64,000 nt of DNA from Chlorohelix sp037138995 (GTDB lineage: Bacteria > Chloroflexota > Chloroflexia > Chloroheliales > Chloroheliaceae). The stretch is from assembly GCF_037138995.1 (NCBI RefSeq), contig NZ_JBAXHI010000022.1, positions 1-64,000 of the forward strand. The letters run 5' to 3'. Shown piece after piece: positions 1 through 8,164 of the stretch (the first letter of the stretch is position 1; every line of letters starts with the position of its first letter). The notes under the pieces are model-generated. The model was not told the DNA's origin. It saw nothing but the letters and a program-made list of their open reading frames with translations, and did no database searches. The position numbers and the translations under genes were made by a program.

Positions 1-1
1 A

Positions 2-1558
2 ATAGAATCGGCGGCAGAAGAAGTTGTAGAGCCTGAGCTAGAAGCGGAAGTAGAAGCGGCAGAAGAAGTTGTAGAGCTTGAGCTAGAAGCGGAAGTAGAA
101 TCGGCGGAAGAAGTTGTAGAGCCTGAGCTAGAAGCGGAAGTAGAATCGGTTGAACTTACAGAGGAAGAAGCTTTTTTTGCAGAGTTAGAGCGAGAAATAG
201 CCGCGGAAAAGGCGGAAGCCGCGAGGTTGGCTTTGGAAGCGGCAGAACTGGCAGAGTTAGAGCGACAAATAGCGGTTATAACGGTGAAGTCGGAAGAAGT
301 TGTAGAGCCTGAGCTAGAACCGGAAATAGAAGCGGTAGCTCTGATAGAACCTGAGCTAGGGTCGAGAGTTGCAGCAGTGGAAGAAGCTGCAACGCTAGAA
401 CCAGAAGTAGCGGCAGAAGAAATTTTAACTCATGAGCTAGAAGTAGAAGCGGCAAGTAACGAACCGATTATAGAACTGGATGATGCTGACCTATATGAAG
501 CGTTGGCGAAAAACGCTTCGGAAATCGCTCCAACGGTAGTGGAAAAACTGTCTGTGCCTACCTTAGAGCCGCTGATGAGCGCAAATATCGCGCCCGAAAC
601 GAAACCGTTGGAGATTAAGAATGCTACACCGATACTAAATAGCTTGCCTTTGCCTTACAATAGCAACGCCAGCGAGCTAAAAACTAAAACTACTAGGGTT
701 GCTCAAATTGAGGTGCCGCTCGTTCTGCAACATCCGGGTGTAACTGAAGTTGAAAAGCCCGAACAAAAAGCTAAGTACAAATTGCGCTCGTTATCGCTGT
801 TTATTAAAATTCTCATCCTGTTATCTGCGATTATATTGTTGATATTGCTGGTAAGCTTCTCAAAAGCGCCGATTAATACGGTAAGGCTAGTTCCCAATAC
901 CCCTGCCCCCGCCAATTCATCCATTACTACACTGGTAAGCAGTTTAAATATACAAGCTTCTACTAATGATGTCTCGCAACCGCATCTAGGGCAAGAGCTT
1001 ATAACCACTTTGCCAGTTTTATTCAGGGATAGCTTCACGCCTAACTACAACCCCAAATGGAAAATGTTCGATAACAAGTGGAACGTAGTAAACGGCATAT
1101 TCAAGACAATAGATAATCGCCCCGGTACGCTGCTGCTAGATATAGGTGCGGTTCAGAATTATGAATTAGCGCTGGTTACGGAATCATTCGCCCTTACCAA
1201 ATCGCTTGGAATATACTTCGAGGTAAACGGCGAACCTACTAATGGGACGCTCGCCGCTTCCAAAAGCTATATCAGCATTTCTTTCTTTAACTGTTCGTTA
1301 TATGATATAAATACCAAAATTGATGGCAAACCAGCTTTATCCACCAGCGTTACAACAAACTATACTTATTGTAACGAGGATACACGTTATGCCAAACCCA
1401 TCATAATTCAGATTAAAGCTAATGCCCTTTATATTTATACCAGCAACAATAATTACAAATTGTTCAAAACAGATTTGCCTCCGGGAGTTACCGTTGGTAA
1501 AATCGGAATAGTATCGGGTGGAGTTGGTATATCCGATATTCGAATTATCGGACTGTAA
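2..1558 (+). CDS. Glu-rich repeat membrane protein with C-terminal extracytoplasmic domain (5' partial)
   Basis: The reading frame is open from the left edge to the TAA at 1556-1558, so the start lies outside the window and 518 residues are visible. A TTG at 227 is only an internal codon, because the same repeat-rich frame continues upstream of it. The first part is Glu/Val/Ala-rich and includes a tandem 15-residue unit (EEVVEPELEAEVES-type). A hydrophobic segment encoded at about 790-858 is the single membrane span, preceded by basic residues. About 230 residues follow outside: a Thr/Ser/Pro linker, then a beta-rich region (encoded from about 1015) that resembles concanavalin/laminin-G-like folds. 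The layout suggests a cytoplasmic acidic arm tethered to a sugar- or surface-binding domain. The family is not recognised and the function is unknown. Confidence 0.75.
   Translation: MESAAEEVVEPELEAEVEAAEEVVELELEAEVESAEEVVEPELEAEVESVELTEEEAFFAELEREIAAEKAEAARLALEAAELAELERQIAVITVKSEEVVEPELEPEIEAVALIEPELGSRVAAVEEAATLEPEVAAEEILTHELEVEAASNEPIIELDDADLYEALAKNASEIAPTVVEKLSVPTLEPLMSANIAPETKPLEIKNATPILNSLPLPYNSNASELKTKTTRVAQIEVPLVLQHPGVTEVEKPEQKAKYKLRSLSLFIKILILLSAIILLILLVSFSKAPINTVRLVPNTPAPANSSITTLVSSLNIQASTNDVSQPHLGQELITTLPVLFRDSFTPNYNPKWKMFDNKWNVVNGIFKTIDNRPGTLLLDIGAVQNYELALVTESFALTKSLGIYFEVNGEPTNGTLAASKSYISISFFNCSLYDINTKIDGKPALSTSVTTNYTYCNEDTRYAKPIIIQIKANALYIYTSNNNYKLFKTDLPPGVTVGKIGIVSGGVGISDIRIIGL
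17..151 (+). repeat. 45-bp tandem repeat, three copies
   Basis: Three head-to-tail copies (17-61, 62-106, 107-151) each encode 15 residues beginning EEVVE. Copies differ at only a few bases (for example cct/ctt at the Pro codon and gcg/tcg near the end). The left edge at 2-16 looks like the end of another copy. They are part of the coding frame and would make a rod-like acidic repeat that can expand or shrink by slippage or recombination. Confidence 0.9.
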
Positions 1559-1917
1559 AATAAGAGATATGTCGAGGGTGAAACCCTCTCGCACAAATAC
1601 GCCCGTGTTTGGGCGGCTTAATGTTTGGGGCGGATGTAGGAAATACCGACTTTATAACTGCACTAGGCAATATTTTAAAGATTCAGTTTTTTCCCCAACA
1701 TTATGATAAAATAAACTACATCCTAGAGAGTATGCTTGCGCCCAATGGAATTGGACAAATAGAAGGAAAGAGTAACCCTTAACCCGAATAAAATCTTAAA
1801 AGTGTCAGAGTCGGTCACCTCAATTTCAGGTTCTTTTTTTTACTTTTAGAGAAAGTCTTGTATAATTGTCCCGGTTCTTGCTGCAAAAGGAAACAATCCT
1901 TTCTAGTTGGAGGATAT
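1559..1917. other. intergenic region, 359 bp
   Basis: No convincing gene is present. The region holds a perfect small stem-loop at 1574-1588 (GAGGGT-GAA-ACCCTC) without a following T-run, and a second short one around 1601-1614. A T-run at 1832-1840 follows a weak 4-bp stem. A TATAAT hexamer at 1861-1866 could be the -10 box for the gene at 1918, with only a poor -35 match upstream. Confidence 0.6.
1861..1866 (+). promoter_or_regulatory. putative -10 box (TATAAT)
   Basis: A perfect TATAAT lies 52 bases upstream of the ATG at 1918. The -35 region, about TTTTAC at 1838-1843, is weak, so this is only a moderate promoter prediction. The Shine-Dalgarno GGAGG at 1909-1913 fixes the downstream start. 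Confidence 0.45.
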
Positions 1918-2850
1918 ATGAGTGAAGATGCCAAAACGGAAGTTAATAATTTAAAAGAGAAGCCTGAGGATACTGAATCTGAACAACTAAATGCAGTAAC
2001 TGAAGTTCTTGAGGATGCAAGTCTAGATCAGTTAAAGTTAATTGATTTGGATGGCGCGGTCGAAGCGGATCAAACCCCCGATGAAGCGGAAGATGTGCCT
2101 GAAAAGCAGGTAGTAATTACGGAACAGGAAGCAACCCAACCTGTTACCAAATTAACTGCTTCTAAGGAAGAAAAAATAAATGAGGCTACTTCGACTGAAA
2201 AGTTGGTGAGCCAAGTTGTAAAAAAATCAGAAGTTACACAAGCCAACTCCCCTAAACAGCAAGAGGCGGCTACCGATAATAAGCAAGACAAAAAAGTTAG
2301 CATCGGTGAAGAAACGAACGGAAACAAGGTTAATAATATTGTAGCGGAGGTAAAACCCAAGATGATTGATTCCAGTCTCAACCAAAACCTGAACGGAAAT
2401 GATGATCTCGAACAGGATGCGCAAGCTAGTCGCGATAAGGAGATAGAAACCTTACGTGGTATTATTTATGGCTCGCAGCAACGAGAAGCTGAGCGACGCT
2501 TCAAGGTCTTTGATGCGCGGCTCGAAGCTATTTACGAAGAGTTTCGGACATCTGCCTCCAGACAGCAAGATGCACAGGCAGCGTTAGAAAATAATTACAA
2601 CTCTTTGGAAGAGCGCACCAAGCAGGATTTTGAAGCCCTCGAAGCCCGCTTGCAGAGCTATCGCCGCGAATTGCTGGAAAAAATCAGCATTATTGAGCGG
2701 CACTTGCAGGAAGGTATCAACACCTTGCGGCGTGACCTTAGCGCACAGGTTGAAACGCTCTTTTTTGAAAAGCTCAACACCAAAGATATCGGCAACCTGT
2801 TGATTGAAATGGGCGTGCGGCTTCGCAAAGAGCAAACCGGAGATAACTAG
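1918..2850 (+). CDS. acidic protein with C-terminal coiled coil
   Basis: The protein has 310 residues. I choose the ATG at 1918 because GGAGG at 1909-1913 sits just upstream. A start further upstream at 1858 would place the -10 box inside the gene. The first ~180 residues are low-complexity, rich in Glu, Lys, Thr and Gln, with no fold visible. Residues ~180-300 are a long amphipathic helix region with heptad-like spacing (for example LEERTKQDFEALEARLQSYR), ending in a conserved-looking tail with KDIGNLLIEMGVRL. There is no signal peptide or membrane span. A hairpin terminator follows at 2884. Family not recognised; a structural or scaffolding role is a guess from the coiled coil. Confidence 0.8.
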   Translation: MSEDAKTEVNNLKEKPEDTESEQLNAVTEVLEDASLDQLKLIDLDGAVEADQTPDEAEDVPEKQVVITEQEATQPVTKLTASKEEKINEATSTEKLVSQVVKKSEVTQANSPKQQEAATDNKQDKKVSIGEETNGNKVNNIVAEVKPKMIDSSLNQNLNGNDDLEQDAQASRDKEIETLRGIIYGSQQREAERRFKVFDARLEAIYEEFRTSASRQQDAQAALENNYNSLEERTKQDFEALEARLQSYRRELLEKISIIERHLQEGINTLRRDLSAQVETLFFEKLNTKDIGNLLIEMGVRLRKEQTGDN

Positions 2851-2883
2851 ACTGCGCCAATAATTTAATCTTAAGTTTCCGGA

Positions 2884-2930
2884 GGGCTGGTTATTAGCTA
2901 TAACCAAAGTATTAGCCAGCCCTTTCCTGT
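2884..2930 (+). terminator. rho-independent terminator
   Basis: GGGCTGGTTA pairs with TTAGCCAGCCC (10 bp including one G-T) around an 18-base loop, and a T-rich stretch follows. It lies 33 bases past the stop of the coiled-coil gene. Confidence 0.75.
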
Positions 2931-3093
2931 TACTTTTATGTGCTATTTCTCGCCTATCGTTGTACATAATTGCTCAACCCAAACTAAGACACCTCTAGTT
3001 TTCGCCTGTTGTCATTTGCTTTCCCCTTTTGAAATTCAAGATTGTGACAAGAAAACCTGATAGCCAATTAAAAATTTAATAATATTTTTCCCG

Positions 3094-3122
3094 TTGACAT
3101 AATCAACCTATAACCCTAAAAT
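3094..3122 (+). promoter_or_regulatory. sigma70-type promoter
   Basis: TTGACA at 3094-3099, a 17-bp spacer, then TAAAAT at 3117-3122. This is the best promoter match in the window. It is positioned to drive the DivIC-like gene and probably the molybdoenzyme and methyltransferase behind it. Confidence 0.7.
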
Positions 3123-3169
3123 GGGCGTACTGGCAAACTCATCATTAATGCAGGTAAAAGGCAAGTAAA

Positions 3170-3595
3170 ATGACCCGACTAAGCCCCCTAGTAGCTAAAC
3201 TGAGTTCGCGGTTAATTATCATCGGGCTGCTCGTAGTGGCTTTCGCTTTCGTGGCAATTTATATCGGTCAATCCTTCCGCATCCGCGAGATGCGCGAACA
3301 GAGCGACCAAAAGAAAGCGGAATTGGCTTTATACGAAGAGCGTAACACGCAACTCAAGCAGCAACTTGAATTTTTACAGGGACCGGGGTACATGCTTTAC
3401 GTAGAATTGGTAGCAAGGCAAGCATTGGGTCTAGCTAGACCCGATGAGACTGTAATATTACCTGTGCAGCAGGGCGCTAACGGAGCGGCGATTCGTCCCG
3501 GTCAGGCTCCTGTAGGGCAAAAGGTAAATGCCCCTCCTCTGGAGCAGAAAAGCAAAACCGGTTGGGATAGTTGGTGGAGCTTTTTCTTTGGCTAA
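3170..3595 (+). CDS. septum formation initiator (DivIC/FtsB-like) protein
   Basis: The protein has 141 residues: a short basic cytoplasmic N-terminus, one membrane span at about residues 15-37, then an extracytoplasmic coiled coil (about 38-70, with EMREQSDQKKAELALYEERN) followed by a GPGYMLYVELVARQALGLARP segment. That layout (TM, leucine-rich coiled coil, short conserved patch ending near 'ArexlglvrPgE') is typical of FtsB/DivIC, which joins FtsL and FtsQ/DivIB in the divisome. The tail is Gln/Pro-rich and ends in an aromatic GWDSWWSFFFG. It has its own strong promoter. The family assignment is by layout and the conserved patch; the exact ortholog is uncertain. Confidence 0.75.
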   Translation: MTRLSPLVAKLSSRLIIIGLLVVAFAFVAIYIGQSFRIREMREQSDQKKAELALYEERNTQLKQQLEFLQGPGYMLYVELVARQALGLARPDETVILPVQQGANGAAIRPGQAPVGQKVNAPPLEQKSKTGWDSWWSFFFG

Positions 3596-3623
3596 AGTTT
3601 TAAATCGGAGGTTTTAAAAATAA

Positions 3624-4229
3624 ATGGCTTTTCAATTCTTTAAAAAATCTGACCCGGATATGTCAAAGCGCGTACCTCCGGGTCAGTCTCTTACCAATAG
3701 CTTCCCGGTTCTGCACTATGGTCCGGTTCCCTTTACCGATTTGGCAAAGTGGGATTTTAAAATATTCGGTACTGTCGAAGAACCGCTACGCTTTAGTTGG
3801 GATGAAATTATGGCGTTGCCACAGAGTGAAATCACTACCGATATTCACTGTGTAACGCGCTGGAGTAAGCTTGATACGGTTTGGACGGGCGTGTTGGTCA
3901 AAGATTTGATGAAAAACGTCAAGCTAAAACCTGAATCCTACTTTGTATTGGCGCATGCCGAACACGGCTTTACTGCCAATATACCGCTCGAAGTCTTTCT
4001 TGATGACGATGTGATGCTGGCGCATAGCTTCGACCGCAAGCCGCTCGCCCGCGACCATGGCTACCCCTTGCGCTTGCTCGTTCCCAAGAAATATTTCTGG
4101 AAAAGCGCGAAATGGTTGCGCGGTTTGGAGTTTATGACTGAGGATAAGCTCGGTTTCTGGGAGCGAAACGGTTACAGCAACAGTGCCGACCCGTGGAAAG
4201 AAGAACGCTACAGCGGTGATAACTGGTAG
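3624..4229 (+). CDS. sulfite-oxidase-fold molybdopterin-binding oxidoreductase
   Basis: The protein has 201 residues and a good Shine-Dalgarno (CGGAGG, 3606-3611). It belongs to the oxidoreductase molybdopterin-binding family (COG2041, the fold of sulfite oxidase and MsrP/YedY). Family features seen are the FKIFGTVEEPLRFSWDEIMA region, the TTDIHCVTRWSKLDTVWTG segment with the Cys expected to ligate molybdenum, and HAEHGFTANIPLEV. No Tat or Sec signal is visible, and no dimerisation domain follows, so it is a minimal, probably cytoplasmic, member like those annotated as sulfite oxidase-like oxidoreductases. The electron partner is not evident; no MsrQ-type membrane subunit lies alongside. The substrate is unknown. 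Confidence 0.85.
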   Translation: MAFQFFKKSDPDMSKRVPPGQSLTNSFPVLHYGPVPFTDLAKWDFKIFGTVEEPLRFSWDEIMALPQSEITTDIHCVTRWSKLDTVWTGVLVKDLMKNVKLKPESYFVLAHAEHGFTANIPLEVFLDDDVMLAHSFDRKPLARDHGYPLRLLVPKKYFWKSAKWLRGLEFMTEDKLGFWERNGYSNSADPWKEERYSGDNW

Positions 4230-4231
4230 GA

Positions 4232-4921
4232 ATGCTTAAAACGCTATTGCTACCTATCCGGTTTATGCGCCTGCTAGTCTTGCGCTTACTTAGGTTGGCG
4301 TTTCAGGCGCTATATTATCCGCTTGCCCCCTTGTACGATAAAATCGCCGAAACCGCTTTTCTTGGTCAGTGGGCTAAATGGCAGCGGGCGGTTTTGCCGC
4401 GCTTGGTTGGTAAGCAAGTGCTTGACCTTGGTTGTGGAACCGGCACGTTATACCTCGAACTGCTAAAATGGGGCTGTACTACAATCGGTGTAGATGCCAG
4501 TGCGCCGATGCTGAAACAGGCACATCGCAAGATAAGTGCGGCTGGCAAAACTCCGGCTCTCGCGCTTGCCAAAGCCCATAAACTACCCTTTCCAGATGAG
4601 ACTTTTACATCAGTGGTGTGTACCTTTCCTACTTCTTATATAAGGGAACCTAATGCTCTCTTGGAAGTCGTGCGGGTGCTATATCCGGGCGGTAAGCTGA
4701 TTATTTTAGATACTGCCCAACTGCGCCCCTTTAATCGGCGCGCTCGCTTCCTATTGTGGTTCTATACGCGAGCGCTAGGCTTCGGAGGCAGACCTTCCGA
4801 TAATACGGGTTACGCTCGCTTTGATTTGCTATTGCGTGAGGTTGGGTTGTTGCGGCGTGATGAGATGTTCGAGGATGAGCAAGGTGAGGCTCATATAATA
4901 GTTGCCATCAAACTGTGGTAG
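4232..4921 (+). CDS. class I SAM-dependent methyltransferase
   Basis: The protein has 229 residues and starts 2 bases after the molybdoenzyme stop, so the two are probably co-transcribed and coupled. A hydrophobic, basic N-terminal helix (residues 1-30) may dock it to the membrane. The Rossmann core has motif I VLDLGCGTGTLYLELL at about 65-80, an acidic end of beta2 (GVDAS), and the methyltransf_11-type GGKLIILDTAQLRPF later on. It resembles UbiE/phospholipid N-methyltransferase-like enzymes acting on membrane lipids or quinones, but the substrate cannot be told from sequence. Confidence 0.85.
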   Translation: MLKTLLLPIRFMRLLVLRLLRLAFQALYYPLAPLYDKIAETAFLGQWAKWQRAVLPRLVGKQVLDLGCGTGTLYLELLKWGCTTIGVDASAPMLKQAHRKISAAGKTPALALAKAHKLPFPDETFTSVVCTFPTSYIREPNALLEVVRVLYPGGKLIILDTAQLRPFNRRARFLLWFYTRALGFGGRPSDNTGYARFDLLLREVGLLRRDEMFEDEQGEAHIIVAIKLW

Positions 4922-4925
4922 AGAA

Positions 4926-4947
4926 AAGAGAGGTTGGTAACTCTCTT
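4926..4947 (-). terminator. weak convergent terminator
   Basis: AGAGAG (4927-4932) pairs with CTCTCT (4941-4946). Read on the minus strand it is followed by TTTCTCT, so it can end the acetyltransferase gene; on the plus strand a shorter GTTTT follows. It sits between converging genes. Confidence 0.4.
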
Positions 4948-4981
4948 CGGGTTTTGCCTGAAATCTTTCTTAAAACATGCG

Positions 4982-5530
4982 TTATTGTTGGGGCGCACGC
5001 CACGGAATAGAACGGTAGAGCAATAAATCATACTGCTTATTGTCACCTGAACTTTGAACCTGCGTTCCCGCTTCTACAAAACCAAACTGTCGGTAAAAAG
5101 CACGCGCACCGTAATTATTTTCCCACACCGTCAGCCATATTGTGTCGAAGCCCCTGTTTTCGGCTTCTTTCAACAGCGATTGCAACAAGGCGGCTCCCAC
5201 CCCCATACCGGTCAGTTCTCGCCGCACATACAGCCGCACTAATTCAGCCGGACGTTGGCAATTGATTTTGACGGTTGGGTAGTTGGCGCGTAATTTGGCA
5301 TATCCAACCGGTCCTTGTTTGACTTCTGCCAGAAGAAAAAACTGGTGTGGGTTAGCGAGTTCGTTGCGACGCTTATCACTGTCTAAACAAGCCTCATAAT
5401 AGGCTTCTTTATCTTGTGAGCTACCACCTGCTGCCGCGATTTCAGCAAGGCTGCGGTTGCTCAGTTCTCCAACCAAATCGGCATCGGCATGGGAAGCCAG
5501 CCGAATGTTTAATTTTTTGTTTTGTCCCAT
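4982..5530 (-). CDS. GNAT-family N-acetyltransferase
   Basis: The protein has 182 residues. The acetyl-CoA-binding motif A is clear: LVRLYVRRELTGMGVGAALL (R/Q-x-x-G-x-G/A pattern), followed by helix alpha3 and motif B LTVWENNYGARAFYRQFGFVEAG, which is the usual C-terminal part of GNAT enzymes. The substrate is unknown. It lies next to a second GNAT gene of a different subgroup (RimJ/L-like), so this is a pair rather than a recent duplicate. It may acetylate a small molecule, antibiotic or protein N-terminus. Confidence 0.88.
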   Translation of the reverse strand: MGQNKKLNIRLASHADADLVGELSNRSLAEIAAAGGSSQDKEAYYEACLDSDKRRNELANPHQFFLLAEVKQGPVGYAKLRANYPTVKINCQRPAELVRLYVRRELTGMGVGAALLQSLLKEAENRGFDTIWLTVWENNYGARAFYRQFGFVEAGTQVQSSGDNKQYDLLLYRSIPWRAPQQ

Positions 5531-5574
5531 TGGTCTGGATTTTCTGCATAAAAGTACTCATGATTAGCGTAAGA

Positions 5575-6075
5575 CTATGCGTTATACTCCTGTCGCAATA
5601 ACGACATAATTATCAATGATTCAAAACACTCGCCGGTTTTTACACACTCGCGGAGGATGCCTTCCTCCACAAAGCCCTGTGCCAAATAAACCCGACGCGC
5701 TCTTTCGTTATTGCTTTTTACATCCAGCCAAAGGCGATGCACACTCAGTTGCTTAAACGCTAGTCTCTTAACCTGCCTTAACACTTCTGTACCGTAGCCC
5801 TTACTTTTTTCTGTGACGACGATTCGACGAAGCTGTAAACTCAAGTCGGGACTATTAATATCTTGTAGAATAACGTACCCTATTTGTCGGTTTTCTGCTG
5901 TATTCTCTGCTACCAGATGCAAAAAGTCGGGATTTGTAAAAGTATCCAGATGTTGTTGCCTGCTCCACTGACCGATATAAGGGCTGTTATTTTCGTCCTG
6001 CTCCGCAGCCAAAACGAACTCAAGGTCGCTTTCCAGAGTAGGGCGCAGCCTTAGATTACTAGCAGTATCTGTCAT
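5575..6075 (-). CDS. GNAT-family N-acetyltransferase, RimJ/RimL type
   Basis: The protein has 166 residues; its ATG is preceded by AAGGAG in good position. It begins LRLRPTLESDLEFVL, as in the Acetyltransf_3 (RimJ/RimL-like) subgroup, and has the acetyl-CoA motif LRRIVVTEKSKGYGTEVLRQ with the later WLDVKSNNERARRVYLAQGF. It is in the same direction as the neighbouring GNAT gene, 44 bases upstream of it, so the two may be one transcript. Substrate unknown. Confidence 0.88.
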   Translation of the reverse strand: MTDTASNLRLRPTLESDLEFVLAAEQDENNSPYIGQWSRQQHLDTFTNPDFLHLVAENTAENRQIGYVILQDINSPDLSLQLRRIVVTEKSKGYGTEVLRQVKRLAFKQLSVHRLWLDVKSNNERARRVYLAQGFVEEGILRECVKTGECFESLIIMSLLRQEYNA

Positions 6076-6235
6076 CGCTTTCTCCTTTTGAGTTTAATTA
6101 CACAACGCAGTACCACGTCAAGTTGGATAACGTATCTTTCTCTAAGTTCGCGTTTGTACAAAATAGAACATTGATAGGCAAATAGACAGAAGTTGGCATC
6201 TATGTGTTTTCAGCGATTAACATGGTATGACTAAA

Positions 6236-7105
6236 TTAACTCACCTGCACGCCGAGTATATTGAGCATAAAGCGGAAGATTATTTCAAAAAGTAAGCCAA
6301 GCAAATCGGTGAGTATGCCTAAAGGTCCCCAACGCCAGACACTTTCGCCGAATATTATCGAGAGCATAGTAGCAAGGCATAGGGTAGTGCCGTATGGAAT
6401 GAATTCCCGCCTCCCCTTTTTGTGGAGGAGCATCACTAACCCTGCGGCGATTCCATTAAGTACCGCGCCCATAAAAAGGGCGGCAACCGAACTGGGAAAG
6501 CCGAGTATAAAGCCCATTAGGGCTGCCAGCAGTACATCGCCAAAACCTAACGCCCTGACTCGATATATCGCGATTGCCAGCCAATAGAGCATTTGGAAAG
6601 TCACGCCACAGAAAAGTGCGCCCAATATCCCGCTTCCGATTCCGTCCGGCAATAGCTTGTCTTGGTGTGAACCGCTTAGGATGCCGGTTAGGATTGCCAC
6701 TAAACAGCCGAGATAAATCATGGCGGGAAATATCAGTCGGTGACGCAGGTCAATTGCGCCGACCACCACCATTAAAGTAATATAGAAGGCGTTAATAGCA
6801 TAAATATAGAGCGGGGCATTCTGAAAACGCGCCCATGCAGCGACAAAGCATGCGACCAGTAACAATTCGAGTAGCGGGAAGCGGAGCGGCAATTTCTTAC
6901 CGCAGTGGCGGCAAATGCCTTTTTGGAGAAAAAAGCCGAACAGTGGGAAATGGTCATACCAGTGTAGAGGTTCGCCCCCCTTCATACAGCGCAGGGGGGC
7001 AAAAAGCGCACGCTCTTCAATCGGGAAGCGATTAGCCACAATATTGGCTACCCAACCTGCGCCTAATCCGGCGAGACCGCACACTATGTAAGCCAGAATC
7101 TCCAA
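6236..7105 (-). CDS. prepilin peptidase (A24 family, type IV leader peptidase)
   Basis: This integral-membrane aspartic protease cleaves and often N-methylates type IV prepilins. Seen are the N-terminal cytoplasmic domain with the zinc-type CRHCGKKLP, the first catalytic Asp in GAIDLRHRLIFPAMIYLG, and the second in the GxGD-type ALGFGDVLLAALMG, with about eight membrane spans. The start is uncertain. The frame is open to a TTG at 7177, but that overlaps aroE by 61 bases and has no ribosome site. I choose TTG at 7105, which follows AGG at good spacing and starts just before the first membrane span. Only one CxxC pair is clear. No pilin genes lie nearby. Confidence 0.85.
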   Translation of the reverse strand: MEILAYIVCGLAGLGAGWVANIVANRFPIEERALFAPLRCMKGGEPLHWYDHFPLFGFFLQKGICRHCGKKLPLRFPLLELLLVACFVAAWARFQNAPLYIYAINAFYITLMVVVGAIDLRHRLIFPAMIYLGCLVAILTGILSGSHQDKLLPDGIGSGILGALFCGVTFQMLYWLAIAIYRVRALGFGDVLLAALMGFILGFPSSVAALFMGAVLNGIAAGLVMLLHKKGRREFIPYGTTLCLATMLSIIFGESVWRWGPLGILTDLLGLLFEIIFRFMLNILGVQVS

Positions 7106-7116
7106 ATTGAGCCTGT

Positions 7117-8025
7117 TTACTGTGAAGCTTGTACCGCCGCGAACATAACCTCGCGGGGTGCGGGCAAGCCCGTCCAAAGTTCAAAACTGAGCGCACCTTG
7201 ATATACCAACATAGTGGTACCGTCTATCAGGTGTTGCGCTTTCTCGCTACGAGCTTGCTTCAGGAACGGGGTATCTCCATAAACCAAATCAAAGAAATAG
7301 GTCAATCTATCGGGATGATGCCCACTCAATTGCCACGCGGTAAAGGGGAAAGGTTTATCCTTATCTTCGGGTTTTAAGCCAAAAGAAGTGGTATTCACAA
7401 TCAAGTTGCGGGGGTTGCGGTTGGGGGGCCAGCCCGCCGAGTCAAACGGCAAGGGGAAAATATGACAATTAGGGAACTGTTCCGTGAAATGGTCGGATAG
7501 CTCGGCGGCGCGTTCGATAGTGCGGTTTGCTATCGAGATTTCTATCGCGCCCGCTCTTGCCAATGCGTAAACTATCGCACGAGCTGCCCCTCCAGCACCA
7601 AGCACCATAGCCCTAATACCAGCTACTTCGCAACCTTCCTCTTTCAGGGCTTGCAGGAAGCCTCCCACGTCAGTATTGTGTCCTGCTAGGTATTGGTCTT
7701 CATGTAGGAACAAAGTATTTGCTGCGCCCACATCGCCCGCTTCTGGAGTTCCGGTTTCCAGATGGGCAAGCACACTTTCCTTATGTGGGATGGTAACGTT
7801 TAAGCCCAGAAAATCCTGACTCTTCATTTCTTGCAGAAAAGTTGCCAAATTTTCCGGCGCTACTTCCCATTTTTCATAGCGATGCGGTAAGTTGTAATAT
7901 TCGAAAGCAGCGTTCTGGAATTGGGGCGAACGCGAGTGGCTGACGGGATACCCGATGACACCGACCGGGCGGGGTGTTCCATCAGCACGATAAAGACGTT
8001 TGGTTGTTTCCGGCATCTGGGTCAT
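7117..8025 (-). CDS. aroE: shikimate dehydrogenase
   Basis: The protein has 302 residues and catalyses NADPH-dependent reduction of 3-dehydroshikimate in the chorismate pathway. Diagnostic features are GVIGYPVSHSRSPQFQNAAF near the N-terminus (shikimate-binding SxS), GLNVTIPHKESVL with the catalytic Lys, the NTDVGGFLQAL Asp, the glycine-rich AMVLGAGGAARAIVYAL NADP loop with IANRTIERA after it, and the C-terminal DGTTMLVYQGALSFELWTG. AGGTGAG precedes the ATG. It sits between mltG and the prepilin peptidase in one direction, a grouping often seen with aroE-pilD-type genes in Gram-positive-like genomes. Confidence 0.96.
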   Translation of the reverse strand: MTQMPETTKRLYRADGTPRPVGVIGYPVSHSRSPQFQNAAFEYYNLPHRYEKWEVAPENLATFLQEMKSQDFLGLNVTIPHKESVLAHLETGTPEAGDVGAANTLFLHEDQYLAGHNTDVGGFLQALKEEGCEVAGIRAMVLGAGGAARAIVYALARAGAIEISIANRTIERAAELSDHFTEQFPNCHIFPLPFDSAGWPPNRNPRNLIVNTTSFGLKPEDKDKPFPFTAWQLSGHHPDRLTYFFDLVYGDTPFLKQARSEKAQHLIDGTTMLVYQGALSFELWTGLPAPREVMFAAVQASQ

Positions 8026-8164
8026 TTGCTCACCTAATGTTTCAGCTTTAGGGCTTTCGTTTCGAGAAAAGGGCTTACATCCTTTGTCTCTATCCCGGAG
8101 ATATTTTTACTGTTCCGGGCGAAAGTCCTGATGTTTTTTATAATTTCGGTTTTTCCATGTATGG

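Larger units (their letters stand above)
2851..3169. other. intergenic region, 319 bp, with terminator and promoter
   Basis: No gene is seen. It holds the terminator of the preceding gene (2884-2930) and a strong sigma70-type promoter (3094-3122) for the gene at 3170. Confidence 0.7.

Noticed and set aside
1858..1917. N-terminal extension of the coiled-coil gene
   Set aside because: It would include the -10 box, whereas GGAGG sits directly before the ATG at 1918.
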